From assembly GCF_033097505.1 (NCBI RefSeq), contig NZ_AP028654.1:1942001-2006000 (forward strand): a DNA stretch of 64,000 nt, read 5' to 3'. A model generated the notes under the pieces. The model was not told where the DNA came from. It searched no databases and saw nothing but the letters and a program-made list of their open reading frames with translations. Of the stretch, positions 28,038 through 37,049 are shown piece by piece. Each line of letters begins with the position of its first letter. Position 1 is the stretch's first letter. This stretch comes from Helicovermis profundi. GTDB taxonomy: Bacteria > Bacillota > Clostridia > Peptostreptococcales > Acidaminobacteraceae. Made by a program: the position numbers and the translations under genes.

Positions 28038-29018
28038 TTACCACTTAATCATGCAAGCTCCCCAAGTTAATCCACCACCAAATCCTACTAAAACAACATT
28101 GTCACCCTTTTTTATCTTATTTTCTCTAACAGCTTGATCAAGCGCCATCGGAATTGAAGCCGCAGATGTATTTCCATATTTATCTAAATTTATTTCAACT
28201 TTATTTAAAGGTAATTTTAATTTTTTAGCTGCTGAATTTATAATTCTAATATTTGCTTGATGTGGCACTAAGAAATCTATATCAGAAATTTCTAAACCTG
28301 CTTTTTTTATAACATTTAAAGACGCTGATCCCATTTTTCTTACAGCAAATTTAAAGACTTCATTTCCTTCCATTCGCACGTAATGCTCTCTAGAGGTAAC
28401 TGTATCAACACTCGCTGGTTTTCTTGAACCGCCAGCAGGTAAATCTAAATACTTTCCACCACTACCATCAGCTCCTATTTCAAATGATTTGATACCACTA
28501 TCATCATCACTAACTCCAAGTATTGCAGCTCCAGCTCCATCACCGAACAAAACACAAGTATTTCTATCTTCAAAATCCAAAATTTTCGACATCGTTTCAG
28601 CGCCGATAACTAATACATACTTATAAACACCCGTTTTAATAAATTGTTTTCCAACTGTCACTCCATATAAAAAACCTGAACACGCTGCTTCTAAATCAAA
28701 AGCGGCAGCATTAAGCGCTCCAATATTATCTTGAACTATACATGCTGTTGCAGGAAAACCCATATCAGGTGTTATAGTTGCGACAATAATTAAATCTAAA
28801 TCTTCTGCTTTAATATTTGCCATTTCAAGCGCTTTAATAGCAGCTTTTGTTGCAAAATCAGATGTCGCTTCACTTTCGAGTGCAATTCTTCTTTCACTAA
28901 TTCCTGTTCTAGTTCTAATCCACTCGTCATTTGTATCAACTATTTTTTCTAAATCAAAATTAGTCATTATTTTTTCTGGCAATGATCTACCAGTTCCTAT
29001 TATCTTTACGTTCTCCAT
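28038..29018 (-). CDS. fabH: Beta-ketoacyl-ACP synthase III
   Basis: Encodes 326 residues; start ATG 29018 (MENVKIIGTGRSLPEKIMTN) after AGGAGAG. The Cys-His-Asn triad is in LEAACSGFLYG, VPHQANIRI and KYGNTSAASIP. It starts fatty-acid chains from acetyl-CoA or branched acyl-CoA. It is the first gene of fabH-fabD-fabG-acpP-fabF and has a FapR-type promoter. Confidence 0.97.
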   Translation of the reverse strand: MENVKIIGTGRSLPEKIMTNFDLEKIVDTNDEWIRTRTGISERRIALESEATSDFATKAAIKALEMANIKAEDLDLIIVATITPDMGFPATACIVQDNIGALNAAAFDLEAACSGFLYGVTVGKQFIKTGVYKYVLVIGAETMSKILDFEDRNTCVLFGDGAGAAILGVSDDDSGIKSFEIGADGSGGKYLDLPAGGSRKPASVDTVTSREHYVRMEGNEVFKFAVRKMGSASLNVIKKAGLEISDIDFLVPHQANIRIINSAAKKLKLPLNKVEINLDKYGNTSAASIPMALDQAVRENKIKKGDNVVLVGFGGGLTWGACMIKW

Positions 29019-29057
29019 ATACACTCTCCTGTCTAAGCACTAACTATTTATAGTTGT

Positions 29058-29078
29058 TTTTAGTACCTACTACTAAAA
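29058..29078 (-). promoter_or_regulatory. FapR-like operator at the fabH promoter
   Basis: A perfect 8-5-8 inverted repeat, TTTTAGTA-CCTAC-TACTAAAA, sits immediately downstream of the fabH -10. It contains the TTAGTA...TACTAA halves of known FapR sites. fapR is encoded 1.2 kb upstream, so malonyl-CoA-responsive repression is a firm inference. Confidence 0.8.
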
Positions 29079-29080
29079 TT

Positions 29081-29108
29081 ATTATAGCACACTTTTTAAA
29101 TAAATCAA
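29081..29108 (-). promoter_or_regulatory. Promoter of the fabHDG-acpP-fabF operon
   Basis: TTGATT (29103-29108), 16-base spacer, TATAAT (29081-29086) on the minus strand, with the operator beginning two bases further on. Confidence 0.8.
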
Positions 29109-29122
29109 TAGTATTTATATTT

Positions 29123-29143
29123 TTTTATTACCTACTCCTAAAA
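29123..29143 (-). promoter_or_regulatory. Second, degenerate FapR-like site upstream of fabH
   Basis: TTTTATTA-CCTAC-TCCTAAAA has the same spacing and core as the main operator with two changed positions. It lies 15 bases upstream of the -35, suggesting paired binding. Confidence 0.45.
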
Positions 29144-29154
29144 TCACGTAAAAA

Positions 29155-29185
29155 AAAGCAGCTTTCTAAATTAGAAAACTGCTTT
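29155..29185 (-). terminator. Intrinsic terminator after plsX
   Basis: AAAGCAG-C-TTTCT / AGAAA-A-CTGCTTT with a run of eight T residues on the minus strand. It splits fapR-plsX from the fabH operon. Confidence 0.85.
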
Positions 29186-29209
29186 AAAAATTTGTATTCT
29201 TTTATAATT

Positions 29210-30196
29210 CTACTTTTCTAAAACTTTTGTTATCTCAGAAACAACATTAGTAAGAGCACATTTTTCAGTGTACTTTAGAGCATTCATAAATGCCTTTGAG
29301 TTCGAACTTCCATGAGCTTTCATGATAAGCCCATTACATCCTAGTAGTGGAGCGCCACCATATTCTGTGTAATCTAACATTTTCTTCATATCCTTTAGAG
29401 AATTCTTAACAAGAAGTGCAGCTAGTTTTGTACCAATGTTTTTTAGAAAACTTTTCTTTAGCATATCAATAAAACTCTTAGCAACACCTTCCGATAATTT
29501 TAGTATAACATTTCCAGTAAATCCATCGCATACAATTACGTCAGCCGTAGCGTTCGGAATATTTCTTGCTTCTAAATTACCAATAAAATTAAGTTCAGAT
29601 TCTTTTAATAAATCATACGACTCTTTTACAAGAGCATTTCCTTTTCCTTCTTCAGCCCCTATATTTACAAGCCCTACCTTTGGATTTTCAATTTCAAAAA
29701 CTTTATCTGCGTATATTGAGGCCATATGAGCAAATTCGAATAAATTTCTTGGTTTGCAATCGGCATTTGCTCCTGCATCAGTGAGGACACAAGCGCCTTT
29801 ACTAGTAGGATATATAGAACAAAGAGCCGGTCTATCAATCCCTTTAATTCGTCCAACTTTTAAGAGACCCCCTGCAAGAAGCGCTCCCGTATTACCTGCT
29901 GATACAAATCCTTCTATTTCACCGTCTTTTAGCATTTTCATACCTACAACCATAGAAGAATCCTTTTTAGATTTAATTGCCTTTACAGGCTTATCCTCAT
30001 TTAAAATTACTTCTGACGTATGAATAATTTCAATTCTACTCTTTTCAAATTTATACTTTTTTAATTCAATTTCTATTTTTCCTTTGTCGCCGATTAAAAC
30101 TATCTGCGAGCTTGTAAATTCAAGAGCTTCAATTGCACCTTTTACGGTTTCTATTGGAGCCAAATCTCCTCCCATTACATCTATAGCTATTTTCAT
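29210..30196 (-). CDS. plsX: Phosphate acyltransferase PlsX
   Basis: Encodes 328 residues; start ATG 30196 (MKIAIDVMGGDLAPIETVKG) after AAGGGG. Family motifs: IDVMGGDLAP, VSAGNTGALLAGGLLKVGRI, PNATADVIVCDGFTGNVILK and GGAPLLGCNG. It makes acyl-phosphate from acyl-ACP for phospholipid synthesis. It follows fapR directly. Confidence 0.97.
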   Translation of the reverse strand: MKIAIDVMGGDLAPIETVKGAIEALEFTSSQIVLIGDKGKIEIELKKYKFEKSRIEIIHTSEVILNEDKPVKAIKSKKDSSMVVGMKMLKDGEIEGFVSAGNTGALLAGGLLKVGRIKGIDRPALCSIYPTSKGACVLTDAGANADCKPRNLFEFAHMASIYADKVFEIENPKVGLVNIGAEEGKGNALVKESYDLLKESELNFIGNLEARNIPNATADVIVCDGFTGNVILKLSEGVAKSFIDMLKKSFLKNIGTKLAALLVKNSLKDMKKMLDYTEYGGAPLLGCNGLIMKAHGSSNSKAFMNALKYTEKCALTNVVSEITKVLEK

Positions 30197-30223
30197 ATTT
30201 TCCCCTTTATTCACACTACAATA

Positions 30224-30784
30224 TTAGCCTACGCTAATAGAAACTAAATTAAATTTACTCCTAAATACTTGATCGTTATTCACAGTTATCCAAACTCTTA
30301 CTATAAATTCACTTCCGCGTACTCTCATAAGCTCCGCTTTAGCAACTAATTTCTGACCTGCTATTACAGGAACTCTATACTTAATGTTCGCTACTCCTGT
30401 TAATGCAACATTTGTGTCTATTACTGCCATTGCAAGTGATTCTGCCATTGCAAAAATATAATGTCCCTTAACGATCTTAGTTTTTTCAAATGCCATATCA
30501 TCAGTTGTTTCTAAAATAGATATTGCTTTTTTATTTAACTCCAAATCAATTAATTCACCTACAATTTCACTTCTAGCAAGTGTTTTAACTTTATCGTAAT
30601 TATTAGTAGCGACTGATTTTACACGTTCTCTAAGTTCAGGAATACCAAGACTCATTCTATCAAGTCTTATTGTTTGTATGCTCACGCTAAAACGCTCACA
30701 TAGTTCTTCATCTGTCAAAAATGGATCATTTTTAAGAATTGTTTCAATCTCTATAAGCCTATCTTTCTTTTTTAATTTAGCCAT
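30224..30784 (-). CDS. fapR: Fatty-acid biosynthesis repressor FapR
   Basis: Encodes 186 residues. The N-terminal DeoR-type helix-turn-helix ([20 protein letters not shown]) is joined to a hot-dog fold that binds malonyl-CoA ([20 protein letters not shown]). Repression is relieved by malonyl-CoA in Bacillus. It autoregulates if the inverted repeat over its promoter is its site. Co-transcribed with plsX. Confidence 0.95.
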   Translation of the reverse strand: MAKLKKKDRLIEIETILKNDPFLTDEELCERFSVSIQTIRLDRMSLGIPELRERVKSVATNNYDKVKTLARSEIVGELIDLELNKKAISILETTDDMAFEKTKIVKGHYIFAMAESLAMAVIDTNVALTGVANIKYRVPVIAGQKLVAKAELMRVRGSEFIVRVWITVNNDQVFRSKFNLVSISVG

Positions 30785-30800
30785 TGTATCACTCCAACAT

Positions 30801-30850
30801 ATTTAATAGTTACTACTAAGATTATACCATATTGCTAGTAACTATTAAAT
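30801..30850 (-). promoter_or_regulatory. fapR promoter with 15-bp inverted repeat
   Basis: ATTTAATAGTTACTA (30801-30815) and TAGTAACTATTAAAT (30836-30850) are perfect inverted repeats either side of TATAAT (minus strand, 30821-30826). The inner part TTAGTAGTAACTATTAA (30802-30818, minus strand) resembles the FapR half sites. The -35 is weak and lies inside the distal arm. Confidence 0.65.
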
Positions 30851-30883
30851 ATTGAGCTTGCTAGATTATTTATTATCTAAAAA

Positions 30884-30910
30884 AGCGTAAAGATTATAAA
30901 TCTTTACGCT
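30884..30910 (-). terminator. Intrinsic terminator after the large surface protein gene
   Basis: AGCGTAAAGATT / AATCTTTACGCT, 12-bp perfect stem, 3-base loop, then TTTTTT on the minus strand. Confidence 0.9.
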
Positions 30911-30932
30911 AAAGTTTAATCAAATATTTTCA

Positions 30933-33900
30933 TTAAAAACTTCCATCTAACAATTTTCTACTTTCAATTAATATTTTTACTTCATCAGAACTTGTCGAAC
31001 TAATAATAGTAGAATCATGTGTTTTTTTAAATTCAATGATTGAATTTAAATAAATACCATCAACGATTTTTTTATCACTATCGCCCAAAATCTGACCAAT
31101 AACATAAGGAAGTTTCCATAATTCATAATCTTTATAATTATCATTTAAAGATAATATTCCTCTAACATCATAATTATTATCATTTACGACTATTTTTGAC
31201 GAAACTAACATATAATAATCTCCAATTGGCATCATATCATTATCTAAATTTAAAGGTTCAATTTCCAAAGTATATTCATCATTAATTTTATCATATTCAA
31301 TTATCGATTTAATAAATATTCTTTTATTATTTCCATCAAATAATTCTAGTTTGGGATATTCAAAATTAAGATAACTATTACCGTGAAGTGTGAATTTTAA
31401 TTTTGGATAGTAAATTCCGCTCTTAACAATACTAAATTTTAATACATCTTTTAGAGTATAATCATAAAATGTTTCTAAAATATTATCATCATTTGCTATA
31501 TATCCATTTTCATCTTCTTCATTATTAAGTTCTATAGCATCTAAATATTCATCATTTACTGCATCAATAATAGCTTGTACATCTGCTGTAGTTATTATAG
31601 AAGTTGTATTTTTAAATGCCTCAGCATATTTATCTGCAAGATTATCATGAATATTTATCCCTCCTGCACTACCAAGAATCCTAATAAAGTCAACATTAAG
31701 TGCATCCAAAACTAATTCATCGGTATCATATATATTGTTATAATACGAATCCGTGTACCAAGGAATATCGTTTGTTTTTGCATACTCATTTAACGACTTA
31801 ATCGCATCAGATTTCCAATTAGCTTTATCTAATGGCAAATTAGATGTATCTTCAATATACATAACATTAAAAGCTTGCTTTGTTCCAGTAAAATCAAATA
31901 TTTTACTATTTGTATCTAAAGAACCTTCAACTTTATAATTAGCTAATCTCAAATCAATATTAACCGATGTAGCTCCTTCATATAGTTTAATAATACTACC
32001 TAACTTCTTACCAGTATGCCCAGAATACTGATTAATAATAAGTGAATTATCTGATCCATTCCATGTGGTAAGAGCATTCGCCGATTTACTTTGTCCTATA
32101 ACTGCAACAAGCTTAAAATATTTATTATTTAAGTCATATAAAGGATTACTAGAATCAATACTTACATCGAAAGAAGTAGCATTCTTGTCAGTAATATCTC
32201 CAATTTTATTTAATTCATCAGCTTTGTTCCCAATATAAAGTTCATAATAATCAAGATTGAATTCAGGCTTATCCCAAGTCAAATGTATTTTTTGATTTAA
32301 TGTACTTGATTTAAAATTATTTATGCTTCCTTCAGAAAGGTTAATCCCATCTATTAAAGCTTGTAATGTACTTAAGTCGGTTACAGAATGCGCGGAAAGA
32401 AGTTCATTTTTATATAATTCTATTTTATCCGAATTAACCCTAAGGACACCTGTGTTTCTTAGTATGTCTTCAAAACTATTTAATAAGGCATTATTAAGAT
32501 CGATTGAATTCAAACCTATTTTACTAAATCCATTATCCTCCCACCAATTAATATTACCATCATTTGAGTATTTAATAATTGATTCAAGTGATTTTTCACT
32601 AGAAGTATTATTTGAAGAATTGTACATTACAAATATTTCTTGTGGATCACTAGTAAAGGTCAAATTCAAGTTAGTATTGTTTACCGGAGTAAGTCCACCT
32701 GAACTTTCTAAAACATAATTAGTATTAAAACCATCTTCGCCAAATAACACTTTGCTATCAATTAATTCTCCTGTTTTTTCAGAAATATAGTTTAAAGTAA
32801 TTGAATTTAAACTTCCATTCCAAGTTGTATTAGAATATTCACCCTTTACGCTGCCCTTAATGGCTCTAATTTTAATATATTTGATTGATGAAGTATCAAA
32901 ATCAATATCATAATTTATAACATCTTTATCAATATTTACAACTTGACTGTATGGTCCATTTTCTGTATTAGCATAGTAAAGTTCATAATTATCGAAATTG
33001 TAATTTGGTTTATCCCACGATAAATGAATTTTACCATTCTTAGTTTCTGCACTAAAATTTTTAATAGCAGATAAAACAAAATCGTTAGACCACTCAGCAT
33101 AACTTGAAGTTGAAACTCTTTCACCTCTAATAGCCACTATTTTAAAGACCTTGTCATTATAATCATTAGCATTTAAAGTCAAATCTAATGTTCCAGTAGA
33201 CGAATCAACATCTTGTAGCTTAATCATATTATCCTGATTGTCACCCATATAAACTACATATTTATCAAACTCATAGTTTGGCTTATCCCAACTTAAACGA
33301 ATTTTACTTTCATTTGTTCTTGCATTAAAATTTTCTATCGCTGCTAAAGAAAATTGATTAAACCATTCCTTATAACTAGGTTCTGATACTCTGCTACCTT
33401 TTACAGTTAGTATTTTAAATACTTTATCATTATAATCATTAGCATTTAAAGTAACATCTAAAGACTCACTAAGCGAATTTACATCTTGTAGCTTAGTCAT
33501 ATGATCTCTATCATCACCAATATATATTATATATTTATCAAAGTCATAATCTGGTTTTTTCCACGTTAAATGTATTTTATCATTATTTGTTTTTGCATCA
33601 AAATTACTTACTGCTGGTAAAGAGTTATTATTATAATAATATTTAAAGGTTAAATTATATCCTTGAGACACAGTTAAATATCTAAAACCATATTTATTGT
33701 AATCTAAATCCAAAACAAAATTATTAGGTTTGTTGTCTATATTATTTAAAATATTATTAAATTTTATATTTTTATATAAATCATAATTCTCTTTTTTTAG
33801 AAAATCTGTAAACTTGACTCCATTTAAAACCTCATTCATTGTCAAACTTATATTAGAGTAAGAACCAATATTTGAGTTTTTATAACGCCTTGGCATATTA

Positions 33901-35078
33901 ATTTCTCTATCCATATAGTCTTTATACACGACTTCTACTCTATCAATTTTATAATCTTCATTGCTTAAGTATGAATAAATGTAGTTATGATATGTTTCAT
34001 TTGAAACATATGCTCTGTCTATTGGCGGAATTATATCATTCCCATTTTCATCATAGAAGTGGTTTTCTGCTATTGCATGGTAATATTTATACACCATTTT
34101 TACTATTTCTTCTTTTGTTAAATCACGTCCATATGTTAATTTTAAACTTTGTACTGCTCTCTTCAACCGATATAAATCATTATTTAAAATTTTTGTATCA
34201 TCATAAGTATTTGAAGTATACTCCTTATAAGTCGAATCAATAAAGTTAAATGAATATGAATTCACAAAATCACTAATAGTACCATTTTCTTTTACTTCTT
34301 TAATAATTTTATTAAAATCATTTACTTTTCCAACTCCAGAGTTTATATTTTGAATTGAACTACCTGCAGACGAATCTGTGAAAATATATTCGTTTAAGCT
34401 AGGATATAACTTCGTTTGATTTACTAATTTATAATTTCCATTATTATATTTTTCCTTAAATTCAAAGTATCCATATCCGCCCCAATTAAAATATTCAAAA
34501 TATATTGGATATTTCTTATTTTTAATAAGGTAAACTTGATTCGTAGTATCTTCTGCATTAGAATCTACATGAAAATCATCCGCTGATGCTATAGGGTTAT
34601 TTAAATGAGTTACATCTGAATCAAAATCAAATAAATAAAATAACGATCCGTCATCTGAATTAATTCTAAAATTATAATTTCCTGTCTTGTTTGGTACATA
34701 ATATCCCCAAACTTTTTTTGCAGTTTTTGAATGATAGCCAAAGTTACCACTTGAATTAATTTTAACAAAAATTACGTTATTATTTGCTGTATTAACTTTA
34801 AAACTTTCATTTTCAAAATGCTTGGCAGATACATAATATGTTTCTTCAGCTCTATTATCGTTAAAAATTATATTTTTATCTTGCCATACACGAATATTAG
34901 CATCCCGACCATGACCTTGATTTGCCCATGCTAAATCCGAAACATTATAAGATTTAACTGTTAGATTTCCTTTCATGTAATTTACAAAGTTATTTGGTGA
35001 ATCCGCAAAAGAAATTCCTAAAGCAAATAACACCACTAATACTAATATTAGCGAAATAAATATTCTATTTTTCTTCAT
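30933..35078 (-). CDS. Large secreted modular protein (PA14-like, FN3-like and MucBP-like modules)
   Basis: Encodes 1381 residues. A signal peptide (hydrophobic ISLILVLVVLFALGISFA, cleavage near residue 25) is followed by a PA14-like region (about 40-230; GYYVPNKTGNYNFRINSDDG at about 125). FN3-like repeats begin near residues 490, 578, 669 and 921, each with the I-H/R-L-S/T-W strand and a phrase such as KPNYEFDKYVVYMGD. MucBP-like segments start near 759 and 1011, each followed by a helical module with WW/PWY motifs (about 844 and 1090). No LPXTG anchor or S-layer repeats are seen at the C-terminus. Probably adhesion or glycan binding; this is inference. Ten bases after the stalk-domain gene. 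Confidence 0.8.
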   Translation of the reverse strand: MKKNRIFISLILVLVVLFALGISFADSPNNFVNYMKGNLTVKSYNVSDLAWANQGHGRDANIRVWQDKNIIFNDNRAEETYYVSAKHFENESFKVNTANNNVIFVKINSSGNFGYHSKTAKKVWGYYVPNKTGNYNFRINSDDGSLFYLFDFDSDVTHLNNPIASADDFHVDSNAEDTTNQVYLIKNKKYPIYFEYFNWGGYGYFEFKEKYNNGNYKLVNQTKLYPSLNEYIFTDSSAGSSIQNINSGVGKVNDFNKIIKEVKENGTISDFVNSYSFNFIDSTYKEYTSNTYDDTKILNNDLYRLKRAVQSLKLTYGRDLTKEEIVKMVYKYYHAIAENHFYDENGNDIIPPIDRAYVSNETYHNYIYSYLSNEDYKIDRVEVVYKDYMDREINMPRRYKNSNIGSYSNISLTMNEVLNGVKFTDFLKKENYDLYKNIKFNNILNNIDNKPNNFVLDLDYNKYGFRYLTVSQGYNLTFKYYYNNNSLPAVSNFDAKTNNDKIHLTWKKPDYDFDKYIIYIGDDRDHMTKLQDVNSLSESLDVTLNANDYNDKVFKILTVKGSRVSEPSYKEWFNQFSLAAIENFNARTNESKIRLSWDKPNYEFDKYVVYMGDNQDNMIKLQDVDSSTGTLDLTLNANDYNDKVFKIVAIRGERVSTSSYAEWSNDFVLSAIKNFSAETKNGKIHLSWDKPNYNFDNYELYYANTENGPYSQVVNIDKDVINYDIDFDTSSIKYIKIRAIKGSVKGEYSNTTWNGSLNSITLNYISEKTGELIDSKVLFGEDGFNTNYVLESSGGLTPVNNTNLNLTFTSDPQEIFVMYNSSNNTSSEKSLESIIKYSNDGNINWWEDNGFSKIGLNSIDLNNALLNSFEDILRNTGVLRVNSDKIELYKNELLSAHSVTDLSTLQALIDGINLSEGSINNFKSSTLNQKIHLTWDKPEFNLDYYELYIGNKADELNKIGDITDKNATSFDVSIDSSNPLYDLNNKYFKLVAVIGQSKSANALTTWNGSDNSLIINQYSGHTGKKLGSIIKLYEGATSVNIDLRLANYKVEGSLDTNSKIFDFTGTKQAFNVMYIEDTSNLPLDKANWKSDAIKSLNEYAKTNDIPWYTDSYYNNIYDTDELVLDALNVDFIRILGSAGGINIHDNLADKYAEAFKNTTSIITTADVQAIIDAVNDEYLDAIELNNEEDENGYIANDDNILETFYDYTLKDVLKFSIVKSGIYYPKLKFTLHGNSYLNFEYPKLELFDGNNKRIFIKSIIEYDKINDEYTLEIEPLNLDNDMMPIGDYYMLVSSKIVVNDNNYDVRGILSLNDNYKDYELWKLPYVIGQILGDSDKKIVDGIYLNSIIEFKKTHDSTIISSTSSDEVKILIESRKLLDGSF

Positions 35079-35087
35079 ATATACCTC

Positions 35088-35897
35088 CTATAATGCATTT
35101 AAAAATATTTTAATATCTTCTAAACTAAAATCTGTAAATTCAAAATAATAGACCTTATTGTTCTTACTTATAGTTAAAAAAGTATGATTTGCGTAATTGT
35201 AATAAACGTTATAATAATTATATGAGTATCCATCAGCTTCAACTTTTTTAAGATCAGAAATATTTATTCCAGTACTATTAAACAATTTTACTTTAGCATC
35301 ATCTATATTTATAAATTTCATATCCACATATAATTTTTTATTAGTATCTTTTGACCCAAAAAACATATACTCCTTATCAGAAATTTTTTCAGACCTAATT
35401 AAAGTAGATTTAATATATAAAGGAAGTTTAAAATCATTAATCAAATTTGTGTCTACAGCGACAGTTTTAGTCTCACCGTTCCATTTATATTTTACTCCGA
35501 GTACATCAAATAAATATTTTATAGGAATATAAGTACGATTATTTATAAGCATTGGTGCAACATCCATTTTATAAAGAGTATCATCTACTCTAATATTTTT
35601 AGAACCTAATTCCATTCTAATATTTTTTCCTTCTTTTGTAACAGTTGTAATAGATTTATCGCTAGGATTCCAATTAAGCTTCAAATCAAACAATTCAAAA
35701 ATATATCTAACTGGTGCAATTGTTCTATCGTTATATATCCACAAACTAACTGGCATTTCTTGAACCTTATCGTATAAATCTACAGGATAAGCGTTTACAC
35801 TTAAATTTACTGTATACATATCATCTTCTTGTGCAAATGAACTTATAGAAAAAGTCAAAATCAAAATTATTGCTACTAATAAAATTTTCCTACTCAT
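35088..35897 (-). CDS. Secreted stalk-domain (copper amine oxidase N-terminal-like) protein
   Basis: Encodes 269 residues. Signal peptide KILLVAIILILTFSISSFAQ. Two stalk-type repeats: APVRYIFELFDLKLNWNPSD and the second with IPIKYLFDVLGVKYKWNGET, the alpha-beta unit used by Firmicutes for cell-surface retention. The C-terminal ~110 residues are unassigned. It is first in an operon with the 1381-residue protein and may anchor it. Confidence 0.82.
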   Translation of the reverse strand: MSRKILLVAIILILTFSISSFAQEDDMYTVNLSVNAYPVDLYDKVQEMPVSLWIYNDRTIAPVRYIFELFDLKLNWNPSDKSITTVTKEGKNIRMELGSKNIRVDDTLYKMDVAPMLINNRTYIPIKYLFDVLGVKYKWNGETKTVAVDTNLINDFKLPLYIKSTLIRSEKISDKEYMFFGSKDTNKKLYVDMKFINIDDAKVKLFNSTGINISDLKKVEADGYSYNYYNVYYNYANHTFLTISKNNKVYYFEFTDFSLEDIKIFLNAL

Positions 35898-36008
35898 CAA
35901 GCATCCTCCCTATTGTTATTAATTAGTATATAAAACAGTTTATATATAATTATATGTATAATTAGAATATCATATTTTTAACAATTTTTCCATAGAACTT
36001 TTAAAATG

Positions 36009-36044
36009 AAAAAAACCAACAAAATGAATTTTGTAAGCTAGCTT
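36009..36044. repeat. Duplicated half of the rpmF terminator palindrome
   Basis: AAAAAACCAACAAAATGAA followed by TTTTGTAAGCTAGCTT repeats, with two changes, the left arm of the terminator at 36135-36198, but without a matching right arm. The 90 bases between contain the small palindrome TATAGGGAA / TTCCCTATA. Confidence 0.8.
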
Positions 36045-36134
36045 TTCTTTCTTCAAAGTTAATTGCGGTGCTTCACTAGCGAAACGCAAGCTGCACTTGC
36101 TACCTTTCGCTCGTTATAGGGAAAAATTCCCTAT

Positions 36135-36198
36135 AAAAAAAACCAACAAAAATGAACTTTGTAAGCTAGCTTACAATTCATTTTTGTTGGTTTTTTTT
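36135..36198 (-). terminator. Long palindromic terminator after rpmF
   Basis: A near-perfect ~30-bp stem: AAAAAAAACCAACAAAAATG on one side and CATTTTTGTTGGTTTTTTTT on the other, centred on AAGCTAGCTT. T run in both directions, so it may act on both strands. The stretch 35898-36206 otherwise holds an AT-rich promoter region for the surface-protein operon near 35950-35990. Confidence 0.85.
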
Positions 36199-36206
36199 GC
36201 ACCGCT

Positions 36207-36386
36207 TTATTTAACTTCAATTACTTCTGTATTTTTATAATATCCACAAGCTGCACAAACTCTATGTGGCATAGATGGTTCGTGGCAATTTGGACACTCA
36301 ATTACATTAGGAGCTGTCATCTTAATGTTAGATGCTCTTCTCTTATCTCTTCTTGCTTTTGATATTTTACGCTTAGGTACTGCCAT
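36207..36386 (-). CDS. rpmF: 50S ribosomal protein L32
   Basis: Encodes 59 residues: MAVPKRKISKARRDKRRASN, then the zinc ribbon ECPNCHEPSMPHRVCAACGY and the end KNTEVIEVK. The four cysteines make it the zinc-binding form. GAGG lies upstream of ATG 36386. It follows yceD by 17 bases, the normal partner in Firmicutes. Confidence 0.97.
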   Translation of the reverse strand: MAVPKRKISKARRDKRRASNIKMTAPNVIECPNCHEPSMPHRVCAACGYYKNTEVIEVK

Positions 36387-36403
36387 TTGTTACACCTCCT
36401 CAC

Positions 36404-36904
36404 TTACTTAAAGAAGTCTTTTAGACCCGCTAATCTAGGGTCAACATTATCTTCTAAACATCCACATGATTCATAATTTAAATTTGCTCCACACATTGAA
36501 CATAGCCCATTACAATCAGGTGAACAAAGCACCTTATTAGGGAAATTCAAATACAAATCTTCCATTACGACTTCTGTAAGATCAATTAAATTATTTGATA
36601 TAACCATAACATCTTCACTAGTATCATCAAATGATTTTAATAATAATTCTCTTTCAAAAGAATTTGAAATAGTTTTCTTAGTCTCCTCTAAACATCTTGA
36701 ACATTTAAAAACTAAGTCACAAGAATAATTAACAGTCAATAAAAACTTATTACTATCTTGTGCTTTAATATAAGCATGAACTTTAATGCTACTAGCATTT
36801 ACTACATCCTGCTCATTTAAATCATTAACATTAAGAGATGTTTCTAAGTCAAATTCCTCAGCAACAACTTTTCCATTAATAATTTTCGCCAAATTCAGTA
36901 ACAT
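36404..36904 (-). CDS. yceD: YceD/DUF177 family protein
   Basis: Encodes 166 residues. Cysteines in LVFKCSRCLEETKKTIS and the later CSPDCNGLCSMCGANLNYES are typical of the Firmicute form. The family is linked to 23S rRNA maturation. It is directly upstream of rpmF, the conserved arrangement. Confidence 0.9.
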   Translation of the reverse strand: MLLNLAKIINGKVVAEEFDLETSLNVNDLNEQDVVNASSIKVHAYIKAQDSNKFLLTVNYSCDLVFKCSRCLEETKKTISNSFERELLLKSFDDTSEDVMVISNNLIDLTEVVMEDLYLNFPNKVLCSPDCNGLCSMCGANLNYESCGCLEDNVDPRLAGLKDFFK

Positions 36905-37008
36905 AATTTCACCTCATTACTACAACACAACAATTATATATTCATAGGATTTCTTTGTCAAGTCATTTCATTAAAAAATAACCTAGTCTATTTGCAGCAC
37001 CAAAAACA

Positions 37009-37042
37009 AAAACTACCTTATTAAAAACAATAAGGTAGTTTT
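37009..37042 (-). terminator. Intrinsic terminator after ackA
   Basis: AAAACTACCTTATT / AATAAGGTAGTTTT, 14-bp perfect stem with 6-base loop, followed by TGTTTTTG on the minus strand. Confidence 0.88.
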
Positions 37043-37049
37043 ACTAATC

